Assembly: GCA_947493945.1 (NCBI GenBank)
Contig: CANLSR010000005.1
Span: forward strand, 1-64,000
Reading direction: 5' to 3'
From: an uncultured bacterium
GTDB lineage: Bacteria > Bacteroidota > Rhodothermia > Rhodothermales > Rubricoccaceae
Length of the DNA: 64,000 nt
Of the stretch, positions 29,747-38,267 are shown piece after piece. The position numbers were made by a program, and so were the translations under genes. Below the pieces are notes generated by a model. The model was not told the DNA's origin. It saw nothing but the letters and a program-made list of their open reading frames with translations, and did no database searches. The number at the start of each line of letters is the position of its first letter. Positions within the stretch are counted from its first letter, which is position 1.

Positions 29747-32305
29747 ATGGAAGGCAACTTTTCAAACCGCGTCCGCGACGTCATCTCCTACTCCCGCGAG
29801 GAGGCGATCCGGCTCGGGCACGACTACATCGGCACCGAGCACCTGCTCTTGGGGATCATCCGCGAGGGCGAGGGGATCGCCGTCAAGATCCTCCGCAACC
29901 TCGGCTGCGACCTGTTCAAGCTCAAAAAGGCCGTCGAGGACACCGTCCGTAGCACCGGCGGCACGCTCACGGTCGGCAACATCCCGCTGACCAAGCAGGC
30001 CGAGAAGGTGCTCAAGATCACCTACCTCGAAGCCAAGCTCTACAAGTCCGACGTGATCGGGACCGAGCACCTGCTCCTGTCCCTGTTGCGCGACGACGAG
30101 AACGTCGCCGCCCAGATCCTCAACCAAGCCTTTTCCGTGTCCTACGACGCCGTTCGCTCCGAGCTCGACTCCATCCTGAGCGGCAAGGCCAGCCCCCGGG
30201 CCGCCGCCACCGACGAACCCGATGAGCCGTCCGGGCGCGGGCGCTCACGCAGCAGCAAACGAGACGTGGCCGACAAATCCAAAACCCCGGTCCTCGACAA
30301 CTTCGGCCGCGACCTCACCACGATGGCCGAGGAGGGCAAGCTCGACCCGATCGTCGGCCGCGAGGTCGAGATCGAGCGCGTGGCCCAGGTCCTGAGCCGC
30401 CGCAAAAAGAACAACCCCGTGCTCATCGGCGAGCCCGGCGTCGGTAAGACGGCGATCGCCGAGGGGCTGGCGCTCCGCATCGTCCAGCGCAAGGTCTCGC
30501 GTGTCCTGTACGACAAGCGGATCGTGACGCTGGACCTGGCGGCGCTCGTGGCCGGCACCAAGTACCGCGGCCAGTTCGAGGAGCGGATGAAGGCCGTGAT
30601 GACGGAGCTGGAGAAGAACGACGACATCATCCTGTTCATCGACGAGCTCCACACGCTCGTCGGCGCGGGCGGCGCGTCCGGCTCGCTCGACGCGTCTAAC
30701 ATGTTCAAGCCGGCGCTCGCGCGCGGCGAGATCCAGTGCGTCGGCGCGACCACGCTCGACGAGTACCGCCAGTACATCGAGAAGGACGGGGCGCTCGACC
30801 GCCGCTTCCAGAAGATCCTGGTCGACCCGGCCACGCCCGAGGAGGCCGTCGAGATCCTGACCCAGATCCAGCCCAAGTACGAAGAGCACCACAACGTCGA
30901 GTACGACGAGGGCACCATCGAGCTCATCGTCAAGCTCTCGGAGCGCTACATCTCGGACCGTCACCTGCCCGACAAGGCCATCGACGTGCTCGATGAGGCC
31001 GGCGCCCGCGTGCACTTGGCCAACATCAAGGTCCCGGCCGAGGTCGTGACGCTGGAGGAGCAGATCGAGGAGGTCAAGGAAGAGAAAAACCAGGTCGTGA
31101 AGTCGCAGAACTTCGAGAAGGCGGCCCAACTCCGCGATAGGGAGAAGAAGCTCCAGGAGGAGCTGGAGAACGTCAAAAAGGAGTGGGAGCGCCAGGCCGA
31201 GGACGAGACCTACCCCGTCACCGAAAAGGACATCTCGGCCGTGGTCGCGATGATGACCGGCGTGCCGGTCGACCGCGTCCAGACGACCGAGGGCGCCAAG
31301 CTGCTCAACATGGAGCAGGAGCTCAAGGGCAAGGTCGTGGGCCAGGACGAGGCCCTCGTCAAGCTCTCGCGCTCGATCCGCCGCACGCGCGCCGGGCTCA
31401 AGGACCCCAAGCGGCCCATCGGCTCGTTCATCTTCCTGGGCCCGACGGGCGTGGGCAAGACGGAGCTGGCCAAGCGCCTCACCGAGTACCTGTTCGACAG
31501 CCAGGACGCGCTGATCCGGATCGACATGTCGGAGTACATGGAGAAGTTCTCCGTGTCCCGTCTGGTCGGTGCGCCTCCCGGGTACGTCGGCTACGAGGAG
31601 GGCGGCCAGCTGACCGAGAAGGTGCGGCGCAAGCCGTACTCGGTGATCCTGCTCGACGAGATCGAGAAGGCGCACCCGGACGTGTTCAACATCCTGCTCC
31701 AGGTTCTGGACGACGGGATCCTGACCGACGGGCTCGGGCGTCGTGTGGACTTCCGCAACACGATCATCATCATGACCTCGAACATCGGGGCGCGTGATAT
31801 CAAGAACCTGGGCAAGGGCATCGGCTTCTCGCTGACCGAGGAGACGTTCGACTACACGAAGATGAAGTCGACGGTCGAGGACGCGCTCAAAAAGGTGTTC
31901 AACCCCGAGTTCCTCAACCGGATCGACGACGTCATCGTCTTCCACCCGCTCGAGAAGTCGCACATCCTGGAGATCATCGACGTGATGAAGGTCGACCTGT
32001 TCTCCCGCGTCAACGAGCTCGGCATCGACATCGACCTGACGCAGGAGGCCAAGGAGTTCCTGGTCGAGAAGGGGTTCGACCCCCAGTTCGGCGCCCGGCC
32101 GCTGCGTCGCGCGATCCAGAAGTACGTCGAGGACCCGATGGCCGAGGCCATCCTGACCAACGACCTCCAGGAGGGCGCCAAGATCACGGTCGGGTACTCG
32201 GGCGAGGGCGAGGAGCTCTCGTTCAAGACCAAGAAGCCGCGCAAGAAGAAGGCGGCGGCGGAGGAGCCCGAGGCCGAGACGCCGGCCGAGCCGGACGCTG
32301 AGTAA
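29747..32305 (+). CDS. clpC: ATP-dependent Clp protease ATP-binding subunit ClpC
   Basis: This 852-residue AAA+ unfoldase feeds substrates to ClpP. It has an N-terminal Clp-N double repeat (about 1-145), then AAA-1 with GEPGVGKT and Walker [11 protein letters not shown] middle region follows with a UVR segment ([19 protein letters not shown], about 450-470). AAA-2 has [28 protein letters not shown] and the C-terminal D2-small domain with [14 protein letters not shown]. The tail is Lys/Glu-rich. The UVR segment and N-domain identify ClpC over ClpB or ClpA. The partner gene clpP lies about 9 kb away on the other strand. A strong terminator follows. Confidence 0.96.
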   Translation: MEGNFSNRVRDVISYSREEAIRLGHDYIGTEHLLLGIIREGEGIAVKILRNLGCDLFKLKKAVEDTVRSTGGTLTVGNIPLTKQAEKVLKITYLEAKLYKSDVIGTEHLLLSLLRDDENVAAQILNQAFSVSYDAVRSELDSILSGKASPRAAATDEPDEPSGRGRSRSSKRDVADKSKTPVLDNFGRDLTTMAEEGKLDPIVGREVEIERVAQVLSRRKKNNPVLIGEPGVGKTAIAEGLALRIVQRKVSRVLYDKRIVTLDLAALVAGTKYRGQFEERMKAVMTELEKNDDIILFIDELHTLVGAGGASGSLDASNMFKPALARGEIQCVGATTLDEYRQYIEKDGALDRRFQKILVDPATPEEAVEILTQIQPKYEEHHNVEYDEGTIELIVKLSERYISDRHLPDKAIDVLDEAGARVHLANIKVPAEVVTLEEQIEEVKEEKNQVVKSQNFEKAAQLRDREKKLQEELENVKKEWERQAEDETYPVTEKDISAVVAMMTGVPVDRVQTTEGAKLLNMEQELKGKVVGQDEALVKLSRSIRRTRAGLKDPKRPIGSFIFLGPTGVGKTELAKRLTEYLFDSQDALIRIDMSEYMEKFSVSRLVGAPPGYVGYEEGGQLTEKVRRKPYSVILLDEIEKAHPDVFNILLQVLDDGILTDGLGRRVDFRNTIIIMTSNIGARDIKNLGKGIGFSLTEETFDYTKMKSTVEDALKKVFNPEFLNRIDDVIVFHPLEKSHILEIIDVMKVDLFSRVNELGIDIDLTQEAKEFLVEKGFDPQFGARPLRRAIQKYVEDPMAEAILTNDLQEGAKITVGYSGEGEELSFKTKKPRKKKAAAEEPEAETPAEPDAE

Positions 32306-32325
32306 CCCTCACGCCTCCCCATCTT

Positions 32326-32362
32326 CCGCCCCGCTGGCGCCTGTCGCCAGCGGGGCGGTTTT
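32326..32362 (+). terminator. Rho-independent terminator of clpC
   Basis: Arms CCGCCCCGCTGGCG (32326-32339) and CGCCAGCGGGGCGG (32345-32358) pair perfectly over 14 bp with a 5-base loop and are followed by TTTT. The stem core is the CGCTGGCG word. The same 14-bp stem recurs exactly at 33492. Confidence 0.9.
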
Positions 32363-32414
32363 GTGTGGGGCCGCGCGGCGGTGGGCGGCGGACCGTGAAG
32401 AAGAAGGAGGTCTA

Positions 32415-32451
32415 TTGACAGACGAGTAGCGCGCCGTATTGTCGGCGCGCT
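32415..32451 (+). promoter_or_regulatory. Sigma70-like promoter with an inverted repeat around the -10 box
   Basis: A perfect TTGACA (32415-32420) is followed after 16 bases by TATTGT (32437-32442), 41 bases upstream of the lipoprotein ATG at 32484. The -10 hexamer is exactly the loop between AGCGCGCCG (32428-32436) and CGGCGCGCT (32443-32451), a perfect 9-bp inverted repeat. The arrangement suggests a regulator binding across the -10 box. Bacteroidota promoters usually follow a TTTG/TAnnTTTG pattern, so the match to the E. coli-type consensus is notable. Confidence 0.55.
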
Positions 32452-32483
32452 CCGTCGGAGCAACTCCCCCTTCCCCGCCGCTC

Positions 32484-33476
32484 ATGACCCGTACCGCCGC
32501 CTTCGCTGTGGCCCTCCTCGTCCTCGCCGCGTGCGACTCCGGCACGTCCGGGGCCGACGACGACCTGATCGGCAGTTGGACGTTCGCGTCCGCCTCCAAC
32601 CAGAGCGTCGGCGTGGTGTCCCAGGCCCAGGACATGGTCGACCTGACGCGTGCGACCGAGGGATCGGTCACGCTCAGCGGCGCCGAAAGCGGCTCGCTGC
32701 GCTACGTGCATTCGTACTACTCCTACGACTCCCAGTCGTCGCTCAGCTTGACCTCGTACGACCCGAACGCCAACGAGTACCCGTCGTCCTGGCAGACGCT
32801 GTCGATCAACCAGGGGCCGAACCACTCGTCGGCGGCCCTCACAGCCAGCTCGAACGACGGCACCACCTACTACTACAACGAGGCGGTCGGGGCCGGCGTG
32901 AGCCGCAACAGTGCGCGCTTCACGGTCAACGTGGACATGGCTTCGTACTACGACAACACGACGCCCGCGCGCGCGGAGGGCACGATCACGCTGGGCCACC
33001 GCACGTTGGCGGCCGGCGAGCGGTCCACGTTCTCGGAGTACGCCTACGAGTTCCCGCCGAACAACACGGCGCGCTACGCCTTCGAGCGCGAGGGAGTGCT
33101 CAGGACCCAGCAGGTGTCGGGCAACCAGACCGTCGAGCGGACCGGCTCGTGGAAGCGCGTCGGCGACCGCGTGGTGCTGTCGACCACTGAGGACGGCATC
33201 ACGACGTCGTTCGAGTATCGGGTCCAGCAGGACGGCGCCGCGCTGCTCTTGATCGACGACCGGTCAGCCAGCGCGTGCGACGCCGAGTGCCGTCGCTACG
33301 CGGAGCAGCAGTTCGGCATCGTGGCCGGAACCCTCACCTCGTTCCAGACCGAGTTGACGCTGCGGTTGGTGCCGACGGCCTCCGGCGCCCGGGCCCAGGT
33401 CGCCCCGGCCGCCGCAGTGCCGCTTCCGGAGCCCCTCCAGGCCCGCGTGTCGATCCGCCCCCGCGCTAGGCGCTAG
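32484..33476 (+). CDS. Lipoprotein of unknown function
   Basis: This 330-residue protein has a signal MTRTAAFAVALLVLAAC with lipobox LAAC, followed by an Asp-rich stretch (CDSGTSGADDDLIG). The LIGSWTFAS start is typical of lipocalin-like 'lipoprotein' folds. The body is Ser/Tyr/Thr-rich with beta-strand periodicity (SYYSYDSQSSLSLTSYD; YAYEFPPNNTARYAFERE) and a later GSWKRVGDRVVLS strand pair. One disulfide candidate is in SACDAECRRYAEQ. I do not recognise a named family. It is convergent with the DUF3667 gene across a shared terminator. Confidence 0.75.
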   Translation: MTRTAAFAVALLVLAACDSGTSGADDDLIGSWTFASASNQSVGVVSQAQDMVDLTRATEGSVTLSGAESGSLRYVHSYYSYDSQSSLSLTSYDPNANEYPSSWQTLSINQGPNHSSAALTASSNDGTTYYYNEAVGAGVSRNSARFTVNVDMASYYDNTTPARAEGTITLGHRTLAAGERSTFSEYAYEFPPNNTARYAFEREGVLRTQQVSGNQTVERTGSWKRVGDRVVLSTTEDGITTSFEYRVQQDGAALLLIDDRSASACDAECRRYAEQQFGIVAGTLTSFQTELTLRLVPTASGARAQVAPAAAVPLPEPLQARVSIRPRARR

Positions 33477-33491
33477 CCCCACCGCCCTGCC

Positions 33492-33524
33492 CCGCCCCGC
33501 TGGCGACGGGCGCCAGCGGGGCGG
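33492..33524. terminator. Bidirectional terminator between convergent genes
   Basis: Arms CCGCCCCGCTGGCG (33492-33505) and CGCCAGCGGGGCGG (33511-33524) form a perfect 14-bp stem with a 5-base loop, identical to the clpC terminator. It lies 15 bases after the lipoprotein stop and 8 bases beyond the stop of the convergent DUF3667 gene. The following TCCTGT is a poor T-run. Confidence 0.75.
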
Positions 33525-33531
33525 TCCTGTG

Positions 33532-34428
33532 CTAGGCCGGTATGTCGAGCGTCCAGAGTGTGGTGTAGAGCAGGGTCCAGCGGTAGGCCTCCAGCGCGAC
33601 GAGCGTCCCGCCCGTCGCCAGCGTCGTGCCAGACAGCACGGCGCCCCACCACGGAAGTCGGTACACCCGCCGGACGCCGACGACGAGGTACGCCGACCAC
33701 GCCACCAACACCGTCGGTACGATGACGGCGTCGTCGAGGTCGTACGGGACGTTGTCCGTGACCCACACGGCAGCAAAGACCGGAGCAGCCAGCAGCGCCG
33801 TGACGGACATGAACAGCACCATGAACGCCGCCACGGTATGCGTCGCGAGCACGATGTGGCGGACGAGCGGCCGCCGCGTTCCCAAGAGCAGGAGCGCGAT
33901 CAAAAGCGCATAGACCGGAACGAAAACGGCGATCAACGTCGGTGCGAGTGTCTGGGCTCGCTGGGCGAATGCGGCGTCGAAGGCCTCGTCGGTAACGCCG
34001 GCCTCCGCTGCGGCCTCGGCCATTGGCCGCTCGAACACCTCCACTCCTCGGTACAGAGCGGGATTCCCCAGGAAAATCCGCCCACCCACGACGCTCACCC
34101 AGAGGAAGAACAGGACGTTGACAATCAGGAAGAGCCGGACCGGGCGGACGTACAGGCTGCGACGACCCGCGAAGTACTCCTCGGTCAACTTGCCCGGTAC
34201 GAACAGGGCGCGGACGGAGCGCCACAGCCGGCCGTCGGCCGAGGTGACCTCCTGGAACTGCTCGCGCAGGAACGCCGCCAGCGACTCGTCCTCCGGGCCG
34301 ACGGCGCGCTCGCCGCAGCCGTGGCAGTAGCGTCCGCCGAGCGTCTCGCCGCACGCCGCGCACGGCCGGCTGGCGGTCGGCTCCGCCAGCGGGGTGGCGG
34401 ACTCTACGGGCACGAGCACCTCTGGCAT
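33532..34428 (-). CDS. DUF3667-type membrane protein with N-terminal zinc ribbon
   Basis: This 298-residue protein has a zinc-ribbon-like CAACGETLGGRYCHGCGER near residue 23, then an amphipathic region with LWRSVRALFVPGKLTEEYFAGRR, the characteristic DUF3667 block. Several transmembrane helices follow (LFLIVNVLFFLWVSVV; LIAVFVPVYALLIALLLL; AAFMVLFMSVTALLA; and two more). The function of this Bacteroidota family is unknown. An ATG at 34453-34455 is also in frame. It abuts the U-run of the preceding gene's terminator, so I prefer ATG 34426-34428 (MPEVLVPVESATPL). Confidence 0.82.
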   Translation of the reverse strand: MPEVLVPVESATPLAEPTASRPCAACGETLGGRYCHGCGERAVGPEDESLAAFLREQFQEVTSADGRLWRSVRALFVPGKLTEEYFAGRRSLYVRPVRLFLIVNVLFFLWVSVVGGRIFLGNPALYRGVEVFERPMAEAAAEAGVTDEAFDAAFAQRAQTLAPTLIAVFVPVYALLIALLLLGTRRPLVRHIVLATHTVAAFMVLFMSVTALLAAPVFAAVWVTDNVPYDLDDAVIVPTVLVAWSAYLVVGVRRVYRLPWWGAVLSGTTLATGGTLVALEAYRWTLLYTTLWTLDIPA

Positions 34429-34455
34429 AGGCAACGGGGCGGGGCCGGACAACAT

Positions 34456-34488
34456 AAAAACGCGCCGGCCCAGGAGGACCGGCGCGTT
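34456..34488 (-). terminator. Rho-independent terminator of the mini T9SS gene
   Basis: Read on the minus strand, AACGCGCCGG (34488-34479) and CCGGCGCGTT (34468-34459) form a perfect 10-bp stem followed by a run of five T. It lies 21 bases after the mini T9SS gene stop. The T-run ends directly at an ATG (34455) that could be mistaken for the DUF3667 start. Confidence 0.9.
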
Positions 34489-34509
34489 CTCGAAAGCAGA
34501 GAGGCCGGG

Positions 34510-34911
34510 CTAGCGGACCAGCGACACGGCGCGCGTGACGGAGCGGCCCTGGCCGTCAGTGGCGCGGACCAAGTAGAGGCCCGGCGGAAGCTGGGCCGCG
34601 TCGACGCGCAGCGTGTACGACCCGGGGCGGACGTCGCCGTCGTGGATCAGCGCCACCCGGCGGCCCAACGCGTCGTGGACGGCGACCGTCATCGTGGTCG
34701 CCGCGTCTACCGCCAGCGTCAGGCGAGTCTCGACGCGGAACGGGTTGGGGCTCGGCGCCGAGAGCCGGAACGGCTGAGGCACATCGTCCACGTGGACGAG
34801 CTCGATCACGCCCGGCGAGGGCGCCTCGGCGGCCTGGACCGGCGCCATCGACCCGGCACTCCCGATCAGGGCAGCAGCGAGGAGCAGTCGGAGGGAGTCG
34901 CGAAGGGCCAT
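34510..34911 (-). CDS. Small protein made almost only of a signal peptide and a T9SS type A sorting domain
   Basis: This 133-residue protein has a signal peptide (MALRDSLRLLLAAALIGSAG, cleavage likely after VQA). About 15 residues later the type A C-terminal sorting-domain pattern begins: RLSAPSPNPFRVETRLTLAV, then VAVHDALGRRVALIHDG and PPGLYLVRATDGQGRSVTRA, ending VSLVR. There is essentially no cargo between signal and sorting domain. It could be a T9SS accessory, a decoy, or the remnant of a larger protein. It has its own strong terminator and lies 91 bases downstream of the rhomboid gene. Confidence 0.85.
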   Translation of the reverse strand: MALRDSLRLLLAAALIGSAGSMAPVQAAEAPSPGVIELVHVDDVPQPFRLSAPSPNPFRVETRLTLAVDAATTMTVAVHDALGRRVALIHDGDVRPGSYTLRVDAAQLPPGLYLVRATDGQGRSVTRAVSLVR

Positions 34912-35002
34912 CGGCGGGGGGAATCCGTGGAAGATCGGTGGTACGGCGTGAAAATCCAAACGGGTCCGCTGCAAGGAACGTGCCCCGAGACCGCGCTCGG
35001 GC

Positions 35003-35800
35003 CTACCGCCACAGACGTTGGTTGGCGGGGTCTGTCTCGGCGACGCGGGACAGGCGGTTGGGACGCTCGCGCGCTCCGCTGGCACGCACCGCCAGCGCCA
35101 GCGCCATGCCGGCCAGGAAGCCGCCGATGTGGGCGCCGTAGGCGACGCCGCCCGTCTCCTCAGTCGCTGCGGTCGCGCCCCACTGGTTGAAAAACTGCAT
35201 CGCGATCCACAGCCCGAGCACGGCCACGGCCGGGATGGAGACCACGCGGAAGAAGAACACGGCGTTGACCCGGTTGCGCGGGAACAGCACCAGGTACGCC
35301 CCGAGCACGCCCGCGATCGCCCCGCTGGCGCCCAGGTTGGGCACCAGCCCCGACGGCTGCATCGCGACCTGGACCGCCGTCGCCGCGACGCCGCTCACGA
35401 GGTAGAACAAAACGAACCGGCTCGTTCCGAACCGGTGCTCCACGTTGTCCCCGAAGATCCAGAGGTAGAGCATGTTGCCGGCGATGTGGCCCCACCCCCC
35501 GTGCATGAACATGGCCGTCAGCACGGTGAGGTAGATCAGCGGCGCGCCGCCCGGCCCCGGCCTCTGGGGAATGTCGCGGGCCGAGGTGATCTGGACCGAC
35601 GGGTCCTCCTCCCACGTCGGCCGATCGTTGGCGAGGTCCACGCCCGACGTGATCTCCTGGGGGACGACGCTCCACCCGTAGGTGAACGACGGATCGGCCA
35701 GCTGGTAGGCGAACACCAGCACGTTGAGCGCGATAAACAGGAGCGTCCCCCACGCGGGGCCGTCGAGGCTGCGGTCGTCGTCGCTGAGGGGGAAGAGCAT
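35003..35800 (-). CDS. Rhomboid-family intramembrane serine protease
   Basis: This 265-residue membrane protein contains the rhomboid pattern. A first transmembrane helix (WGTLLFIALNVLVFAYQL) is followed by a loop with the HGGWGHIAGNMLYLWIFGDN motif. The nucleophile lies in LGASGAIAGVLGAYL, and the catalytic histidine in YGAHIGGFLAGMALAL. The long, hydrophilic first loop (about residues 35-85) is typical of bacterial members. ATG 35798-35800 (MLFPLSDDDRSLDG) fits the family better than the upstream ATG at 35848. The substrate is unknown. It is followed by the mini T9SS gene. Confidence 0.95.
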   Translation of the reverse strand: MLFPLSDDDRSLDGPAWGTLLFIALNVLVFAYQLADPSFTYGWSVVPQEITSGVDLANDRPTWEEDPSVQITSARDIPQRPGPGGAPLIYLTVLTAMFMHGGWGHIAGNMLYLWIFGDNVEHRFGTSRFVLFYLVSGVAATAVQVAMQPSGLVPNLGASGAIAGVLGAYLVLFPRNRVNAVFFFRVVSIPAVAVLGLWIAMQFFNQWGATAATEETGGVAYGAHIGGFLAGMALALAVRASGARERPNRLSRVAETDPANQRLWR

Positions 35801-35922
35801 CGGAGGGGAACGGCGGAGCCGTGAGGTAGCAGAGGCACCAGTCGGCATAGGCCGCGCCGCTGTGGCTCGCCGCCGGTGGCGTCCTTTGGCACGCCAACGC
35901 CGCCTGCCAGCCGGAGGGCCCG

Positions 35923-35948
35923 TCCGCCAGAGCCGGGCGGCTGGCGGA
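35923..35948. repeat. Inverted TCCGCCAG pair upstream of the rhomboid gene
   Basis: Arms TCCGCCAG (35923-35930) and CTGGCGGA (35941-35948) pair perfectly with a 10-base loop. They lie 63 bases after the stop of the small protein at 36012 (minus strand), so they may end the NUDIX-small-protein transcript. Confidence 0.5.
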
Positions 35949-36011
35949 ACGCGCGGGCGTGGGACGCGGGAGAATCAGAGGCCCAGCGTCCGCTGCGAGA
36001 CGCCGGCCGGG

Positions 36012-36335
36012 CTACTCCTCTTCTGCGTCCTCGTCGTTGATGGGGCCGTCGAAGGCCGCCGAGACCTGGCCGACGTCCTTGAGATCCGCCGCGCCGCCGC
36101 GGTCGGCGTCCACGACGACGTTGTCGGAGTCGATCTCCCGCTCGACCGTCACCTGGTAGCGCATAAAGTCCTCCGACTCGCCGCCCGGCCCGGCATCCTC
36201 GCCCGAGAGCGGGATCGCCTGGATCACGGTCCAGCCCTGGCCCACCTTCTGTCCGATCTGGTTGAGGTGGGCGTCCACGCCGTCGCTTTCTTCGACGTTG
36301 ACGCTGACGAGGAGGGTCTTGAGCTCTTTCTGCAT
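36012..36335 (-). CDS. Small acidic protein of unknown function
   Basis: This 107-residue protein (MQKELKTLLVSVNVEESDGV at the start) has no signal peptide. The first 65 residues look like a compact alpha/beta domain (LNQIGQKVGQGWTVIQAIPL, then FMRYQVTVEREI), reminiscent of small DUF4177-type proteins in which a helix 'LN..G..GW' precedes strands. The last 25 residues are acidic (PINDEDAEEE). It starts 24 bases after the NUDIX stop on the same strand, so the two are probably co-transcribed. Confidence 0.7.
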   Translation of the reverse strand: MQKELKTLLVSVNVEESDGVDAHLNQIGQKVGQGWTVIQAIPLSGEDAGPGGESEDFMRYQVTVEREIDSDNVVVDADRGGAADLKDVGQVSAAFDGPINDEDAEEE

Positions 36336-36359
36336 GACGGGTTCTGGAGGAGGGACGCC

Positions 36360-36935
36360 CTAAACGCCGCCCCGCGCGCCGGGTTCGTCCAGCCAGCCCT
36401 TGGCGAGCGCCCAGAACACCGCCGCGGCGTGGATCCCGTGCGCGATCTCCCCGGCCTCCACCAAGGCCGGCAGCTCTCGGGCCGGCACCACGCGGACGCG
36501 CAGGTCCTCGGTGGCCTCCAGCGCCGGCGCCGCCACCCGGTGGGCGCCCCGGGCGACGAAAAGGTGCCCGTAGTTGGTGTGCCGCCCGGGCTCGACCGCC
36601 AGCCGGCCGAGCGCGTCCCACTGGCGGGCCCCGTAGCCGGTCTCTTCGAGGAGTTCGCGGCGGGCGGCGACCTCCGGGTCCTCCCCCGGGTCGATCATGC
36701 CGGCGGGGAGCTCCAGCAGCGCGCGGCCGACGCCGTAGCGGTACTGCTCCACCAGCACGGCGTCGCCGTCGTCAGTCAGGGCCAGCGCGCACGCCCAGTC
36801 GGGGTACTCGACCACGTGGTACTCGTCCAGGACCGGGCCGGCGGGGAGTTGGACGCGGTCGACGCGCAGGGTCATCCACCAGCGCTTGAGCAGGGTTTTG
36901 CGGGCGAGCGTGGTCCAGGGGCGGGGGGCGACCAT
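36360..36935 (-). CDS. NUDIX hydrolase, ADP-ribose pyrophosphatase-like
   Basis: This 191-residue protein contains a full Nudix box (GMIDPGEDPEVAARRELLEETG, about residues 71-92) matching GX5EX7REUXEEXGU. It is preceded by LVEQYRYGVGRALLELPAG, a typical ADP-ribose pyrophosphatase lead-in, and followed by the VEPGRHTNYGHLFVARGA strand. The likely reaction is hydrolysis of ADP-ribose or a related nucleoside diphosphate sugar. ATG 36933-36935 is chosen; the open frame continues upstream across the tRNA-Gly gene and cannot be coding there. Confidence 0.92.
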   Translation of the reverse strand: MVAPRPWTTLARKTLLKRWWMTLRVDRVQLPAGPVLDEYHVVEYPDWACALALTDDGDAVLVEQYRYGVGRALLELPAGMIDPGEDPEVAARRELLEETGYGARQWDALGRLAVEPGRHTNYGHLFVARGAHRVAAPALEATEDLRVRVVPARELPALVEAGEIAHGIHAAAVFWALAKGWLDEPGARGGV

Positions 36936-37063
36936 GTGCGCCAAGCTAGCCCGGTCCCGCCTGCTGATACACGGTGAAGACAGCGTCTCCCCGGCCGCCG
37001 CCGTTGACTCGGCCCGAGGGCGACCCGTAGTTTTGGCGTCCGCTCCCCCGGGAGTGGCGGCCT

Positions 37064-37139
37064 GCGAGACTAGCTCAGCTGGTAGAGCGCCACCTTGCCA
37101 AGGTGGAGGTCGCGAGTTCGAGTCTCGTGTCTCGCTCCA
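37064..37139 (+). tRNA. tRNA-Gly (anticodon GCC), CCA encoded
   Basis: The 5' acceptor strand GCGAGAC (37064-37070) pairs with GTCTCGC (37129-37135), followed by T and an encoded CCA (37137-37139). The D-arm region TAGCTCAGCTGGTAGAGC, anticodon stem CCACC/GGTGG with loop TTGCCAA, and T-loop GTTCGAGTC are all present. The anticodon GCC (37097-37099) reads GGC and GGU. A terminator follows within 5 bases. Confidence 0.97.
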
Positions 37140-37143
37140 GACG

Positions 37144-37177
37144 AAACGCCCTTCCCGATGCCGGGGAGGGCGTTTTG
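37144..37177 (+). terminator. Rho-independent terminator of tRNA-Gly
   Basis: Arms AAACGCCCTTCCC and GGGGAGGGCGTTT form a 13-bp stem with one G-T pair and a short loop, ending in TTTTG. It starts 5 bases after the tRNA CCA end. Confidence 0.88.
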
Positions 37178-37224
37178 CATTGTGCACCGTCGCCGAGGCG
37201 TGGGCGGAGGCCAGGGCCCCCGCC

Positions 37225-38220
37225 TTACAGCCAGCCCCGCTGGCGGTACCAGCCGACGGTCTCGGCCAGGCCCTCCGCCAGCTCCACCCGGGGCGCGTAA
37301 CCGACCGCCGCGCCGGCCTTGGACGAGTCGCAGGTCCAGGCGTGGCGCGCCGCCTCGGCCTTGTCGGCCGTCAGCGGCGGCAGCCGCCCAAGCCACCCGC
37401 CGACGCGCTCCGCCAGCGCCCCGGCCACGCCGATCACCGGGCCCGGGACGGGCAGCTTTACAGTGCGGCGCCCCAGCGCAGACTCCACGGCGGCGCGCAC
37501 CTCGGCCCAGCTGTACCCGCGCGTCCCCACAAAGTAGGTCTCCCCCGCCGCCTCGCCCGATGCCGCCAGGTCGGCCATCCCGCGCACCAGGTCGCGGACG
37601 TGGACCAGCGAGATGCGCGGCTGGCAGTCGTCGCCGACGACGGGGAACAGGCCGCGAGAGGCGCCCTTGATCATCTCGTAGAGGTCGGCCTCGCGGGGGC
37701 CGTAGACGGCCGGCGGGCGGACCACGGTGGCGCCCAGGTCGGCGTAGTCGCGGCGGATGGCGTCCTCCATCCGCGCCTTGCTGACGCCGTACATCGAGAT
37801 CGGGCGGAGCGGGTCGGTCTCGGTCGCGGGGACGGGCTGGCCTCCGCGGATCTCGTTGGGCCCCATCGCCTCCAGGCTGCTCGTCACCAGCACGCGTGCG
37901 GCGGGCGACGCCTCGCGCGCCGCGTCCAGCACCGCCCGCGTCCCGTCGACGTTGGCGCGGTCCAAGGTGGCCTGGTCGCGGGCGCGCGTCAGCCCGGCGA
38001 CGTGGGCGACCAGCGCGGCGCCCTCGGCCCCCTGGCGGAGCGCGTCGGCGTGGCCGAGGTCGCCCCGGACGGTTTCGACGTCGAGCCCGGCGAGCCACTT
38101 GGGGTCCTGGCGGACGAGCGCCCGAACGCGGTAGCCCCGCCGGAGCAGCTCTTCGGCTAGGTGGCTCCCGACGAACCCGGTGCCGCCGGTGACGAAGGCG
38201 AGCGGAGAGGGGGCGGGCAT
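37225..38220 (-). CDS. NAD-dependent epimerase/dehydratase (extended SDR)
   Basis: This 331-residue protein has the Rossmann motif VTGGTGFVGSHLAEELL at the N-terminus, a catalytic serine region VLVTSSLEAMGP, and the YGVSKARME active-site Tyr/Lys pair (about residue 145). The VVRPPAVYGPRE block that follows is typical of extended SDRs. Similarity to dihydroflavonol-reductase-like and sterol-dehydrogenase-like members is likely (PISMYGVSK). The substrate is unknown. ATG 38218-38220 (MPAPSPLAFVTGG) is chosen. It lies 47 bases downstream of the FecA-like receptor on the same strand and may share its transcript. Confidence 0.9.
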   Translation of the reverse strand: MPAPSPLAFVTGGTGFVGSHLAEELLRRGYRVRALVRQDPKWLAGLDVETVRGDLGHADALRQGAEGAALVAHVAGLTRARDQATLDRANVDGTRAVLDAAREASPAARVLVTSSLEAMGPNEIRGGQPVPATETDPLRPISMYGVSKARMEDAIRRDYADLGATVVRPPAVYGPREADLYEMIKGASRGLFPVVGDDCQPRISLVHVRDLVRGMADLAASGEAAGETYFVGTRGYSWAEVRAAVESALGRRTVKLPVPGPVIGVAGALAERVGGWLGRLPPLTADKAEAARHAWTCDSSKAGAAVGYAPRVELAEGLAETVGWYRQRGWL

Positions 38221-38267
38221 TGGTCGGGCGGGCGGGGCGGATGCCAACGCCGCGCCCGACGCCGGGT

